Below are positions 50,125-59,082 of a DNA stretch of 64,000 nt, piece by piece. Within the stretch, counting starts at the first letter, position 1. The number at the start of each line of letters is the position of its first letter. The stretch is from assembly GCF_019597925.1 (NCBI RefSeq), contig NZ_CP080442.1, positions 2,026,001-2,090,000 of the forward strand. Direction: 5' to 3'. The notes below the pieces were generated by a model that saw nothing but the letters and a program-made list of their open reading frames with translations, ran no database searches and was not told the origin of the DNA. The DNA comes from [Clostridium] scindens (lineage in GTDB: Bacteria; Bacillota; Clostridia; Lachnospirales; Lachnospiraceae). The position numbers were made by a program, and so were the translations under genes.

Positions 50125-50574
50125 CTACAAGACAATCTTGCTAATCTTATCCATTACCTTTACCGTATCGTCCACGCTTCGGATGGCACACATGATCGTA
50201 TCATCGCCCGCGATGCTTCCCACTACTTCATTCCACTGCATGGCATCGATCGCCGCGCAGACTGCCATTGCCATTCCCGCTACCGTCTTGATGACCAGAA
50301 TGTTCTGTGCCATATCCATAGAGACATAGCCATCCCTTAACACCCGGATATACTTCTCGCTCATGCCGTTCTCCGCGCTCTGATGCACCGCATAGCGCTG
50401 CTTCCCGTTCTCATAGGGGACTTTTGTAAGCTTTAAGTCCCGAATATCCCTGGACACTGTGGCCTGGGTTACCTTGAAGCCTTCCTGGTTCAGGTATTCA
50501 GCCAGTTCTTCCTGCGTCTCGATGTGGTGCTTATTGATCAGTTCAATAATCTTTGCGTGTCTGTTTACTTTCAT
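50125..50574 (-). CDS. argR: Arginine repressor ArgR/AhrC
   Basis: Hexameric transcription factor sensing arginine. The 149-residue protein has an N-terminal winged helix (about 1-65: ITQEELAEYL-like TQEELAEYLNQEGF and TQATVSRDIRDLKLTKV) and a C-terminal arginine-binding/oligomerisation domain with the conserved GSIAGDDTIMCAIRS (about 115-130). Length and both motifs fit ArgR closely. AAAGGAA precedes the ATG. Its position between nadK and recN is conserved in Firmicutes, independent of arginine genes. Confidence 0.96.
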   Translation of the reverse strand: MKVNRHAKIIELINKHHIETQEELAEYLNQEGFKVTQATVSRDIRDLKLTKVPYENGKQRYAVHQSAENGMSEKYIRVLRDGYVSMDMAQNILVIKTVAGMAMAVCAAIDAMQWNEVVGSIAGDDTIMCAIRSVDDTVKVMDKISKIVL

Positions 50575-50578
50575 GATG

Positions 50579-51412
50579 TTAATTTCCTTTCATCTTTCTA
50601 CGTAGCGTTTCTAAAAAGCTGACTTTGCTTAACTTCATTATCTTGGTGGACGCCTCAGATCTGCGCACCGTTACTTTATCGCCCGTGGTCAGTGCCACCG
50701 TATCCGCGCCGTCAAAGGTGGTGAATACTTCCTCCTTAGACTCATGGCGCCCCATGCCAATCTCGATCACGATCTCATCATCCGAAGACAGGACGATGCT
50801 GCTTGTATTCAGCGCATGGGAACAGATGGGCGTGATCACGATCAAGGATGCCGTAGGCTCCACGATCGGCCCGCCTGCCGACAGATTATAAGCCGTGGAT
50901 CCGGTGGGCGTGGAGATGATAATGCCATCTGCCTCATAGGAGTTGAGCAGTTCCCCATTCACGTACAGCCGGAAATGAATGACCCGAAGTTCCCCTTTCC
51001 TGGAAATCACGATATCATTCAGAGACACATCCTTGGAACCGTCCTCAAAGATTCCTTCCAGCATCATCCGGTCCTCAAATGTATAGTCATTGCTTACGAT
51101 CTGGCCGATGGCTTCCTCGATATTGCCAACTTCCACCTCGGTAAGATAGCCAAGGGTTCCCATATTGATTCCCAGAATCGGCACATCCCGCTCCCACAAA
51201 ATCCTCGCCACTTCGATCAGGCTTCCGTCTCCGCCGATAACGATGGCGCATTCGATATCCTCCGGTATGGCTTCTTTTATAATATTTTTCTTTTCATCCT
51301 TCTGGCATAAGACGCATTTCTTGCCTTCTGTCTCCAGAAGTTCCTTTACCTTCCTGGTAATGATGTGATCTGCATCTTTGCCGTCATTGGTAACGATTAA
51401 AAACCTGTCCAT
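50579..51412 (-). CDS. nadK: NAD kinase
   Basis: Phosphorylates NAD to NADP. The 277-residue protein has the catalytic GGDGSLIEVARI (about 60-71), NMGTLGYLTEVE (about 85-96) and the NAD-binding TPTGSTAYNLSAGGPIV (about 165-181). The ATG at 51412 is chosen; AGGA lies 4 nt upstream and AAAAGGA further up, and earlier in-frame ATGs crowd the latter site. Between tlyA (17 nt gap) and argR, as in Bacillus ppnK-type clusters. Confidence 0.95.
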   Translation of the reverse strand: MDRFLIVTNDGKDADHIITRKVKELLETEGKKCVLCQKDEKKNIIKEAIPEDIECAIVIGGDGSLIEVARILWERDVPILGINMGTLGYLTEVEVGNIEEAIGQIVSNDYTFEDRMMLEGIFEDGSKDVSLNDIVISRKGELRVIHFRLYVNGELLNSYEADGIIISTPTGSTAYNLSAGGPIVEPTASLIVITPICSHALNTSSIVLSSDDEIVIEIGMGRHESKEEVFTTFDGADTVALTTGDKVTVRRSEASTKIMKLSKVSFLETLRRKMKGN

Positions 51413-51429
51413 ATTGTCCTGCATTCCTT

Positions 51430-52239
51430 TTAATTTTTTGCCAGCGTGCAAAATGCCTCTTCCACTGTCTTTTCTTCATTGATTCCTTCTGCTATCCTGG
51501 CATCCTCCCCGCATTTTTCCAGATGGATCAGATATTCGATATTGCCTTCCGGTCCTTTGATTGGCGAAAACTCCAGATTCAGGATGGAAAATCCTATGGA
51601 TAGGGCATACTGGATTACCATAGCGATGACTTCTATATGCGTGCGCTTATCCCGCACCACGCCCTTCTTGCCGACTTTTTCCCTGCCTGCCTCGAACTGC
51701 GGCTTGATAAGCGCCACGATCTGGCCCTTCTTTGTGAGGTAATTATGAATCGGCAGCAGCACTTTCGTAAGCGAGATAAAGGAGACGTCGATGGAAGAAA
51801 AATCTACCGGCTCCCCGATGTCTTCCGGGGTCACATACCGGATGTTGGTCTTTTCCATACAGACGACCCGCTCATCCTGCCTCAATTTCCAGTCCAGCTG
51901 GCCCCTTCCCACATCTATGGCATAGACCTTCCGGGCCCCATTCTGGAGCATGCAGTCCGTGAATCCCCCTGTGGATGAGCCAACGTCGGTGCATACCTTT
52001 CCTTCCACTGTCACATCGAAGTTTTGAAGCGCCTTTTCCAGTTTCAGCCCTCCGCGGCTTACATAAGGAAGCGTATGTCCCCTCACCTCGATCGCGGCTT
52101 CCTCCGGAAATGTGGCTCCGGCCTTGTCCTCCCTCTGCCCGTCAACAAAGACGCTGCCTGACATTATGATCGCCTTGGCCTTCTCCCTGGAAGCAGCAAG
52201 GTTTCTTTTTACCAGTAATATATCCAAACGTTCTTTCAT
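51430..52239 (-). CDS. tlyA: TlyA-family rRNA 2'-O-methyltransferase (hemolysin A-like)
   Basis: A 269-residue protein with an N-terminal S4 RNA-binding domain (about 1-60: RLDILLVKRNLAASREKAKAI) and an FtsJ/RrmJ methyltransferase domain with the SAM loop DVGSSTGGFTDCMLQNG (about 82-98) and YAIDVGRGQLDWKLR. The later QFEAGREKVGKKGVV is typical. In mycobacteria TlyA 2'-O-methylates cytidines in 16S and 23S rRNA; the haemolysin label is historical. TAGGAG precedes the ATG. In the dxs-tlyA-nadK-argR-recN chain, equivalent to Bacillus yqxC. Confidence 0.93.
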   Translation of the reverse strand: MKERLDILLVKRNLAASREKAKAIIMSGSVFVDGQREDKAGATFPEEAAIEVRGHTLPYVSRGGLKLEKALQNFDVTVEGKVCTDVGSSTGGFTDCMLQNGARKVYAIDVGRGQLDWKLRQDERVVCMEKTNIRYVTPEDIGEPVDFSSIDVSFISLTKVLLPIHNYLTKKGQIVALIKPQFEAGREKVGKKGVVRDKRTHIEVIAMVIQYALSIGFSILNLEFSPIKGPEGNIEYLIHLEKCGEDARIAEGINEEKTVEEAFCTLAKN

Positions 52240-52247
52240 ATTAACTC

Positions 52248-54110
52248 CTATAATCTGCCATATGCGTCCTTTATTCTTCTTGTAATGGATTCCACGTCGA
52301 TCCCGGTCTCCTTACGCAGCACGCCGATATTTCCATGCTCGACATAGTCATCCGGCAAAGCCAGCGTCAGGACTTTCACGCCCAGATCCTTCCTGCTCGC
52401 ATATTCCAGTACATGCTCGCCGTATCCGCCGGTCTGCACGTTTTCTTCCACCGTCACGATCAGCCGGTGATTCCGGCACAAGGACGCGATCATCGCTTCA
52501 TCGATAGGCTTCACGAATCTGGCATTGGCGAGAGTACAGCTGTATCCGCTTTCCTTCAGGCGCTCTCTCGCCTGAAGGGCGCTTTCAAACATGTGGCCAA
52601 CGCTCAGGATCGCAATATCCTTTTCTTCATAGAGCATCTCGCTTTTGCCGTATACGACCGGCGCCCGGAACTGCCTGTACGCATCGAATGCGCTCCCTCT
52701 TGGATAGCGGATCGCCACAGGCCCATCATAAGACAGGGCAAAGCGCAGCATATCCGCCAATTCCCATTTATGCTTCGGAGTCATAACGACCATATTCGGT
52801 ATGCTGCTCAGATAAGACAGGTCAAAAATTCCTTGATGGGTCTCTCCGTCGCTTCCGACCAGGCCTGCCCGGTCTACCGCAAGCACGACCGGAAGATTCT
52901 GAAGCGCTACATCATGGATCAGCTGGTCATAGGCCCTCTGAAGGAAGGAAGAGTATACCGCAAATACCGGCTTCATTCCTCCTGCCGCAAGGCCTGCCGC
53001 AAAGGTCACCCCATGCTCCTCGGCGATTCCCACATCAAAAAACCGGTCCGGATACATCTGCCGGAATCTGGTAAGCCCCGTGCCGTCTGCCATGGCTGCG
53101 GTAATGGCTACAATATCCGGATTCCTCCCTGCCTCGTCGCACAGGACTTTGCCGAATACATCCGTATAAGTATCCTTGTCTTTCGGTGTTTCCAGTTCGC
53201 CTGTCTCCACCTGGAACGGGCCTACGCCGTGAAATTTATCCGGCTTAAGTTCCGCAGGCTCGTAGCCTTTTCCCTTTTTTGTCATTACATGAAGCAGCAC
53301 CGGACCATTGATCTTCCTGGCTTCTTTAAATGCCTTGCAAAGAAGCCCGATATTGTGCCCCGGTACAGGTCCAAGATAAGTAATTCCCATATCCTCAAAA
53401 AACATTCCCGGAACCACCAGCTGCTTGATGCTGCTTTTGGTCCTGCGGATATGCTCGATCATGGAATCCCCCACTAAGGGAACCTTCTCCAGCGCATTGG
53501 TAACGCCCTTTTTCAGCCCTGTATAGATGTCCGCCGTGCGAAGTTCTGCCAGATATTTGGACATGCCTCCTACATTCTCTGAGATCGACATATGGTTATC
53601 GTTCAATACGATAATAAAATTCGTCTTAAGAGAAGAGGCATTATTAAGGGCTTCATAGGCCATGCCTCCGGTTAAAGAGCCGTCCCCGATCACGGAAATG
53701 GCGCTGTAGCCTTCTCCTTTTAGATCCCTGGCCCGCACATATCCAAGGCCAGCGGAGATGGAAGTCGAGCTGTGGCCTGTATCAAACGCATCGCAGGCGC
53801 TTTCTTTACGCTTAGGGAATCCGCTCATCCCGCCGTATTTGCGAAGTTCGTCAAATCCTGCCTTCCTGCCGGTCAGCAGCTTATGAGTATAAGCCTGATG
53901 GCCCACATCCCAGATGATCTTATCTTCCGGAAGATGGAACATCAGGTGCATGGCCATGGTAAGTTCCACCACGCCCAGATTGGACGCAAGATGGCCGCCG
54001 GTCTTGCTGATCTTCTCGATCAGGAATTCCCGGATCTCCAAAGCCAGTTCCTCCAGTTCCTCCAAGTTCAGTTCCTTAATATCATTTTCCTTCTGTATAC
54101 GCTCTAACAT
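52248..54110 (-). CDS. dxs: 1-deoxy-D-xylulose-5-phosphate synthase
   Basis: Thiamine-diphosphate enzyme that condenses pyruvate and glyceraldehyde-3-phosphate, opening the MEP isoprenoid pathway. The 620-residue protein has ASNLGVVELTMAMH with the catalytic His region, DVGHQAYTHKLLTGR, the TPP motif GDGSLTGGMAYEALNNA (about 148-164), the pyrimidine-domain glutamate in FDVGIAEEHGVTFAAGLA and HQGIFDLSYL. The ribosome-binding site is weak (GGGG about 10 nt from the ATG), so translation may depend on coupling to ispA, whose stop lies 14 nt upstream. Confidence 0.97.
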   Translation of the reverse strand: MLERIQKENDIKELNLEELEELALEIREFLIEKISKTGGHLASNLGVVELTMAMHLMFHLPEDKIIWDVGHQAYTHKLLTGRKAGFDELRKYGGMSGFPKRKESACDAFDTGHSSTSISAGLGYVRARDLKGEGYSAISVIGDGSLTGGMAYEALNNASSLKTNFIIVLNDNHMSISENVGGMSKYLAELRTADIYTGLKKGVTNALEKVPLVGDSMIEHIRRTKSSIKQLVVPGMFFEDMGITYLGPVPGHNIGLLCKAFKEARKINGPVLLHVMTKKGKGYEPAELKPDKFHGVGPFQVETGELETPKDKDTYTDVFGKVLCDEAGRNPDIVAITAAMADGTGLTRFRQMYPDRFFDVGIAEEHGVTFAAGLAAGGMKPVFAVYSSFLQRAYDQLIHDVALQNLPVVLAVDRAGLVGSDGETHQGIFDLSYLSSIPNMVVMTPKHKWELADMLRFALSYDGPVAIRYPRGSAFDAYRQFRAPVVYGKSEMLYEEKDIAILSVGHMFESALQARERLKESGYSCTLANARFVKPIDEAMIASLCRNHRLIVTVEENVQTGGYGEHVLEYASRKDLGVKVLTLALPDDYVEHGNIGVLRKETGIDVESITRRIKDAYGRL

Positions 54111-54124
54111 AATCAGTTACCCCG

Positions 54125-55069
54125 CTATTTCTCCCTGTGAATCAACTGGAGCAGCAGCTGTTCCAGGAATTCATTTTCTCCTGATAACTGATGCAGGAGG
54201 CTTACCGCCTGATCGGATAGTTCTTCTACCATTCTCCCTGCCTCAGCAGTCCCCATCAAGGTGACATACGTAGTCTTTTCGTTCTTTTCGTCGCTGTGGG
54301 TCGGCTTGCCAAGCACCTCCTTGGTGCTGGTCACATCCAGGATATCATCCTGGATCTGGAACGCGATTCCTACATATCTTGCAATCTTTTCTACGATCTT
54401 TACTTCTTCCTCGGAAGCGCCTCCTAAAATTGCCCCGATCATCATGGATGCCTCGATCAGCGCGGAAGTCTTTAATTCATAGATCGTATCCAGCACTTCC
54501 TTCGGTATGGAATGCCCGGTCTCTTTAACGTCAATGACTTGTCCCCCAATCATTCCGTAGATGCCGGCCTTTTCCCCCAGCACTCCCAGCGCCCTTCCGA
54601 TGAGAAGACTCTCTTCCGGCTCCATGACAAACGCCTTGAAGGCCGTCTCAAAGGCATAGTTAAGCAGGGCGTCGCCTGCCAGGATTCCCATATCTTCCCC
54701 ATATACGATATGGGTGGTCTTGCGTCCGCGGCGATATTCGTCATTATCCATAGCCGGCAGATCATCATGGACCAGGGAGTATGTATGAATCATCTCGATG
54801 GCTGCCATGAATGGGCGGATCAGCGGGCCTTCCCCGCCGAACAGCCGGTAAGTCTCATTCATAAGCATCGGACGCAGGCGCTTTCCCCCAGCCATAAGGC
54901 TGTAGCTCATAGCCTCCATGATGACGCTCTGGAATCCTTCCTGCCTGGGCAGGTACTCCGTAAGGATTCCTTCAATCTTTTCCACCCTATGCTTCATCTG
55001 TGTCTGAAACTGATCCCCGTTCGGGCATCCTGTATTGCCATCATTCGATAATGTATATTTAGAATTCAT
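54125..55069 (-). CDS. ispA: Geranyl/farnesyl diphosphate synthase
   Basis: Short-chain isoprenyl diphosphate synthase. The 314-residue protein shows the first aspartate-rich motif in YSLVHDDLPAMDND (about 100-113) and the second in FQIQDDILDVTS (about 235-246), with GGKRLRPML (about 62-70) binding diphosphate. The residues just before the first motif and the spacing DDxxxxD are as in bacterial FPP synthases (type II). GGGAG is 6 nt before the ATG at 55069, which overlaps the xseB end by 11 nt. It feeds the same pathway as dxs. Confidence 0.93.
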   Translation of the reverse strand: MNSKYTLSNDGNTGCPNGDQFQTQMKHRVEKIEGILTEYLPRQEGFQSVIMEAMSYSLMAGGKRLRPMLMNETYRLFGGEGPLIRPFMAAIEMIHTYSLVHDDLPAMDNDEYRRGRKTTHIVYGEDMGILAGDALLNYAFETAFKAFVMEPEESLLIGRALGVLGEKAGIYGMIGGQVIDVKETGHSIPKEVLDTIYELKTSALIEASMMIGAILGGASEEEVKIVEKIARYVGIAFQIQDDILDVTSTKEVLGKPTHSDEKNEKTTYVTLMGTAEAGRMVEELSDQAVSLLHQLSGENEFLEQLLLQLIHREK

Positions 55070-55283
55070 GAGCATCTCCCTCTTCATCTAATACCAGCAT
55101 TTTCTTCTCTACCTTATCTATCTTTTCATTGCACAGCTTCAGCATATCCATTCCCTTGTGGTACAGGCTGAAAGAATCTTCCAGGGAGATGTCTTCCTTC
55201 TCCATCTTGCGGATCGCATCTTCCAGCTGCGCAAACAGTTCTTCCAGGGTTTTATCCTCCTGAATCTTTTCATCCTTATCCAT
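55059..55283 (-). CDS. xseB: Exodeoxyribonuclease VII small subunit
   Basis: A 74-residue helical protein that assembles in several copies with XseA to form exonuclease VII, which degrades single-stranded DNA. The conserved TLEELFAQLEDAIRKMEKEDISLEDSF and YHKGMDMLKLCNEKIDKVEKK segments span the protein. AAGGAGG lies 6 nt before the ATG. It overlaps the xseA stop by 8 nt and the ispA start by 11 nt. Confidence 0.95.
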   Translation of the reverse strand: MDKDEKIQEDKTLEELFAQLEDAIRKMEKEDISLEDSFSLYHKGMDMLKLCNEKIDKVEKKMLVLDEEGDAHEF

Positions 55284-56487
55284 GCTGCTCCTCCTTCACA
55301 TCTTCCACAGTTGCCTGTAGGATTCCATCCGTCACATATATGGACAGCCTGTCCTGATTCTGGACCTGCCTGATACTCTTGATGGCCTTCTTGTCTTTTC
55401 CTTCCACGTAAGCGTATCCATGGCTGAGTTTCTGAAGCGGCGACAGGCCCTTCATCACTTCCACGTATAACGCCAGCCTGTGCCTCGCATCCCTTACCTT
55501 CCCCTCCATCAGCACCTTCATCCTGTCTTCCATCTCAGATAGCCTCTGCTGCTGTTCCTGCAGTTTGAGCCGGGGATGAAGATACTTCAGGCGGGTATGG
55601 CATTCCCTAAGTTTCAGGCGGGATACCTGTATCTTCTGATTCAGCAGCCGGTTCATCCGAAGGCGGTACTCCTGCAAACGCATCTGCACCTGCCGGTAAT
55701 CATAGACGGCCAGTTCCGCGGCTGCCGACGGCGTCGGCGCCCGCAGGTCGGCCGCGTAATCGGCAATGGTGGTGTCCGTCTCATGCCCCACTGCCGAGAT
55801 TACCGGAACGCTGCATTCGAAGATCGCCCGGGCCACTTCCTCTTCGTTAAAGGCCCACAGGTCTTCAATGGAGCCGCCTCCGCGTCCCACGATCATCACA
55901 TCCACTCCGTATGCTTCCAGCATCCGGATTCCACGCACGATGCTCTCCTTGGCGCCTTCCCCCTGCACCTGGGCCGGATAAAGAATCAGCTGGACATAGG
56001 GATTGCGGCGTCCGGCAATATTCATGATGTCCCTCACTGCCGCTCCGGTGGGCGCGGTGACAACGCCAATTCTGCTTGCAAAGGATGGGATCGGCTTTTT
56101 GTATTCCGGTGCAAACATCCCCATCTCTTCCAGTTCTTTTTTCAGCATCTGGAATTTCTCATAGAGAAGCCCATCTCCATCCAGCCTTATCTCTTTGGCA
56201 TACAGCTGGTAGGAGCCGCTTCGCTCATACACATTTACAGAGCCCAGGACCACGATCTGCTGGCCCTCGCTCATACGAAAAGAGAGTCCGCCTCGCTGCC
56301 CGGCAAACATGACGCAGGCAATCGTTCCGGACTCATCTTTTAATGAAAAATATATATGTCCCGATGTGTGATACTTACAATTAGAAACCTCGCCCTTGAC
56401 GTAGATGCGGTTCAGCATGTAGTCCTGGGTAAACATATTCTTAATGTAGGCATTCACCTGTTTTACCGTATATACATTCCGAGTCAT
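55276..56487 (-). CDS. xseA: Exodeoxyribonuclease VII large subunit
   Basis: Catalytic subunit of exonuclease VII. The 403-residue protein has an N-terminal OB fold (about 5-100: VKGEVSNCKYHTSGHIYFSLKDE; ACVMFAGQ) and a catalytic domain with GVVTAPTGAAVRDIMNIAGRR (about 137-157) and VGRGGGSIEDLWAFNEEEVARAI (about 200-222), then AVGHETDTTIADYAADLRAPTPSAAAE. A coiled-coil stretch follows, ending in the segment LSPLQKLSHGYAYV. AGAGG precedes the ATG. 13 nt after nusB. Confidence 0.97.
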   Translation of the reverse strand: MTRNVYTVKQVNAYIKNMFTQDYMLNRIYVKGEVSNCKYHTSGHIYFSLKDESGTIACVMFAGQRGGLSFRMSEGQQIVVLGSVNVYERSGSYQLYAKEIRLDGDGLLYEKFQMLKKELEEMGMFAPEYKKPIPSFASRIGVVTAPTGAAVRDIMNIAGRRNPYVQLILYPAQVQGEGAKESIVRGIRMLEAYGVDVMIVGRGGGSIEDLWAFNEEEVARAIFECSVPVISAVGHETDTTIADYAADLRAPTPSAAAELAVYDYRQVQMRLQEYRLRMNRLLNQKIQVSRLKLRECHTRLKYLHPRLKLQEQQQRLSEMEDRMKVLMEGKVRDARHRLALYVEVMKGLSPLQKLSHGYAYVEGKDKKAIKSIRQVQNQDRLSIYVTDGILQATVEDVKEEQHG

Positions 56488-56500
56488 AACCTACCTCTGA

Positions 56501-56899
56501 TTAATCTACAAGTTTTGCAAGCACGCCATTGACAAAGGAAGGGCCGTCCTCGCTGCTATACTTCTTCGCAAGTTCCACAGCCTCGTCGATGGCCACGCCT
56601 GTAGGAACATCCTCGTCCCATCTCATCTCATATACTGCCAGCCTCAGAATCGTCAGATCCACCTTGTTCATCCGGCTCGTCTTCCATCTGGTCGTATGCT
56701 CGTTAATCAGCGCGTCAATCTCTTCTACCTTCGACGCGATCTTCTGTACCTTCTCCCTGATATAGTCAAGGTCCTTTTCACCCGCACCCTCCAGCTGGCC
56801 GAAGTAGAGTTCCAGCTGCTCCGGCATATCTTCGCCAGCGTTGAATTCCACTCCGAACAGCATCTTGAAGATGTGCTCTCTTTGCTCTGTCCTCTTCAC
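56501..56899 (-). CDS. nusB: Transcription antitermination factor NusB
   Basis: RNA-binding partner of NusE/S10 in rRNA antitermination. The 132-residue all-helical protein has TEQREHIFKMLFGVEFN at the start and the signature LTILRLAVYEMRWDEDVPTGVAIDEAVELAKKYSSEDGPSFVNGVLAKL at the end. The start codon is GTG at 56899, right after the asp23 stop, with GGAGG inside the end of asp23 (8 nt spacing). Confidence 0.95.
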   Translation of the reverse strand: MKRTEQREHIFKMLFGVEFNAGEDMPEQLELYFGQLEGAGEKDLDYIREKVQKIASKVEEIDALINEHTTRWKTSRMNKVDLTILRLAVYEMRWDEDVPTGVAIDEAVELAKKYSSEDGPSFVNGVLAKLVD

Positions 56900-57283
56900 T
56901 TATGCTTCCTCCGGCACGTCTACTCCGGCGATGCGGATATTTACATCGGCAACGTCGAGGCCTGTCATATTCTCGATTGCCGCCTTTACCTTCTCCTGCA
57001 CCTTCGTAGTAATATCTTTGATACTGTAGCCATACTTCAGATTCAGTGCCAGGGACACCGTCACGATCCCATCCAGCACATCAACCTTGACACCTTTGGA
57101 CAAAGACTTCATGCCCAGCTTGCCAATCAGTTCCCTTGTCGCGTTTCCCGCCATGGAAGAGACGCCGTCCACTTCCATCGCGGCAAGGCCTGCAATAATC
57201 GCCACTACTTCATCCGCAATCTTCACCTCGCCGAGATTCTCATCGCCCTTTATTGTATACGTATTTCTTTCTTCTCTACTCAT
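56900..57283 (-). CDS. Asp23/Gls24-family envelope stress protein (YqhY type)
   Basis: A 127-residue cytosolic protein with one Asp23 domain. GEVKIADEVVAIIAGLAAMEVDGVSSMAG is the typical first half, and VDVLDGIVTVSLALNLKYGYSIKDITTKVQEKVKAAIENMTG the second. In Bacillus yqhY occupies the same position before nusB and is linked to acetyl-CoA carboxylase balance; accBC is not present here. AGGAGG lies 8 nt before the ATG. It opens the asp23-nusB-xseA run, with a promoter at 57320-57347. Confidence 0.92.
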   Translation of the reverse strand: MSREERNTYTIKGDENLGEVKIADEVVAIIAGLAAMEVDGVSSMAGNATRELIGKLGMKSLSKGVKVDVLDGIVTVSLALNLKYGYSIKDITTKVQEKVKAAIENMTGLDVADVNIRIAGVDVPEEA

Positions 57284-57319
57284 TACCTGAACCTCCTGTC
57301 TGGTTTTACACTTCTAGTA

Positions 57320-57347
57320 ATTATATCAAATTTACCTACATTTGCAA
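57320..57347 (-). promoter_or_regulatory. Sigma-A promoter for asp23-nusB-xseAB-ispA-dxs unit
   Basis: Minus strand TTGCAA (57342-57347), 16-nt spacer, TATAAT (57320-57325), 37 nt from the asp23 start. It lies between the prfC stop and asp23. Confidence 0.65.
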
Positions 57348-57351
57348 AGTC

Positions 57352-58953
57352 TTATCTGCCGAATTCGGATAACTCAAGCCCATCGTTGCGCTCTATGGTC
57401 ATGCGGATGCTCCATTCATTGATGAATAGAAGCAGCGGACGACCCTTCAAGTCTTTCACCTTCTTCATGTCGGATGTGCCTGTCAGCTTATCCAGGTCAA
57501 TCTCCGTATTCTCGATCCAGCGGATATGCTCGTATGGAAGAGTGTCCATGCGTATCTCCACATTATACTCGTTTTCCAGCCTGTATTTGAGCACGTCAAA
57601 CTGCAGGACGCCCACGACGCCCACGATGATCTCTTCCATTCCGGTGTTGTATTCCTGGAAGATCTGGATCGCGCCTTCCTGGGCAATCTGATTGATTCCT
57701 TTAATGAACTGCTTCCGCTTCATCGTATCTACCTGGCGCACTCTTGCGAAATGCTCCGGCGCGAATGTAGGGATGCCTTCGTAGACGAATTTGTCACTGG
57801 CATTGGTAAGGGTATCCCCGATCGAGAAGATGCCCGGATCAAAGACTCCGATAATGTCTCCTCCATAGGCTTTCTCTATCATCTTCCTCTCGCTTGCCAT
57901 CATCTGCTGCGGCTGCGACAGGCGTACCTTCTTGCCGCCCTGTATATGGAAGACATCCATGCCTGCCTCGAATTCGCCGGAACAGATACGCATGAAGGCG
58001 ATCCGGTCCCGGTGAGCCTTATTCATGTTGGCCTGAATCTTAAACACGAAGGCAGAAAAGTCGCTCTCTTCCATGGGATCGATCAGGCCCCTGTCAGACT
58101 TTCTTGGAAGCGGGGACGAGGTCATCTTAAGGAAATGTTTTAGAAACGTTTCCACACCGAAGTTCGTAAGGGCTGAGCCAAAGAATACCGGCGAGAGTTC
58201 GCCCTTGCTCACCAGTTCCTGGTCAAACTGCGCCCCGGCTCCATCCTGAAGCTCGATCTCCTCTTCCAGCTGCACTCTCTGGGAGTCGCTGATAAGCCAT
58301 GCGATCTCCGGATCGGCGATATCTACCTTCTTCACCTCTCCCTGGGTAGTTCCCTTGCGGGTGTCAGAGAACAGTTCTACCTTCTTCGTCTCCCTGTCAT
58401 AGACCCCCTTAAATTCCTTGCCTGAGCCGATCGGCCAGTTTACCGGGCAGGTGGCGATTCCCAGTTCATTCTCGATATCATCCAGAAGTTCAAAGGTATC
58501 CATTGCCTCCCTGTCCATCTTATTAATAAAGGTAAAGATCGGGATGTGGCGCATGGTACATACCTTGAAAAGCTTCCTGGTCTGCGCCTCCACGCCCTTG
58601 GACGCATCGATCACCATCACCGCGGAGTCCGCCGCCATCAGCGTACGGTACGTATCCTCCGAGAAATCCTGATGGCCCGGCGTATCCAGGATGTTGATGC
58701 AATAGCCGTCATAATTAAACTGAAGGACTGAGGAGGTGACTGAGATACCTCTTTCCTTCTCGATCTCCATCCAGTCGGACACCGCATGCTTAGCCGTGGC
58801 CTTTCCCTTGACGCTTCCCGCCTGGTTGATGGCTCCCCCGTACAGGAGGAACTTCTCCGTAAGCGTAGTCTTGCCGGCATCCGGATGGGAGATGATGGCA
58901 AAGGTCCTTCTCTTTTTTATCTGCTCTTTTACTTCATTATTTATCTGTGACAT
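57352..58953 (-). CDS. prfC: Peptide chain release factor 3
   Basis: GTPase that recycles RF1/RF2 after termination. The 533-residue protein has G1 SHPDAGKTTLTEKFLLYGG (about 18-36), G2 region KERGISVTSSVLQF, G3 DTPGHQDFSEDTYRTL (about 78-93) and G4 NKMDREA (about 140-146). The later VFKIQANMNKAHRDRIAFMRICSGEF marks domain 2 and distinguishes RF3 from EF-G. AGGAG lies 11 nt before the ATG. It sits between the spoIIIA operon and asp23, where many Firmicutes have accBC, and has its own promoter. Confidence 0.97.
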   Translation of the reverse strand: MSQINNEVKEQIKKRRTFAIISHPDAGKTTLTEKFLLYGGAINQAGSVKGKATAKHAVSDWMEIEKERGISVTSSVLQFNYDGYCINILDTPGHQDFSEDTYRTLMAADSAVMVIDASKGVEAQTRKLFKVCTMRHIPIFTFINKMDREAMDTFELLDDIENELGIATCPVNWPIGSGKEFKGVYDRETKKVELFSDTRKGTTQGEVKKVDIADPEIAWLISDSQRVQLEEEIELQDGAGAQFDQELVSKGELSPVFFGSALTNFGVETFLKHFLKMTSSPLPRKSDRGLIDPMEESDFSAFVFKIQANMNKAHRDRIAFMRICSGEFEAGMDVFHIQGGKKVRLSQPQQMMASERKMIEKAYGGDIIGVFDPGIFSIGDTLTNASDKFVYEGIPTFAPEHFARVRQVDTMKRKQFIKGINQIAQEGAIQIFQEYNTGMEEIIVGVVGVLQFDVLKYRLENEYNVEIRMDTLPYEHIRWIENTEIDLDKLTGTSDMKKVKDLKGRPLLLFINEWSIRMTIERNDGLELSEFGR

Positions 58954-59004
58954 AGATTCAAACTCTCCTACAAATAGTATATCCGCATATGGACGCTATT
59001 AGAC

Positions 59005-59033
59005 AGTATAACACACCTGGAATCAATCCTCAA
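59005..59033 (-). promoter_or_regulatory. Sigma-A promoter for prfC
   Basis: Minus strand TTGAGG (59028-59033), 17-nt spacer, TATACT (59005-59010), 50 nt upstream of the prfC start and 50 nt downstream of the near-palindrome. Confidence 0.6.
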
Positions 59034-59082
59034 TTGGGAATTTTGTTTATTCGAGGGGGGGGATCGGTGATTGGCGTGTAAC

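Noticed and set aside
59055..59062. Run of eight G as a phase-variable tract
   Set aside because: It is intergenic, not inside or directly before a coding frame or promoter element; probably part of the GC-rich insertion.
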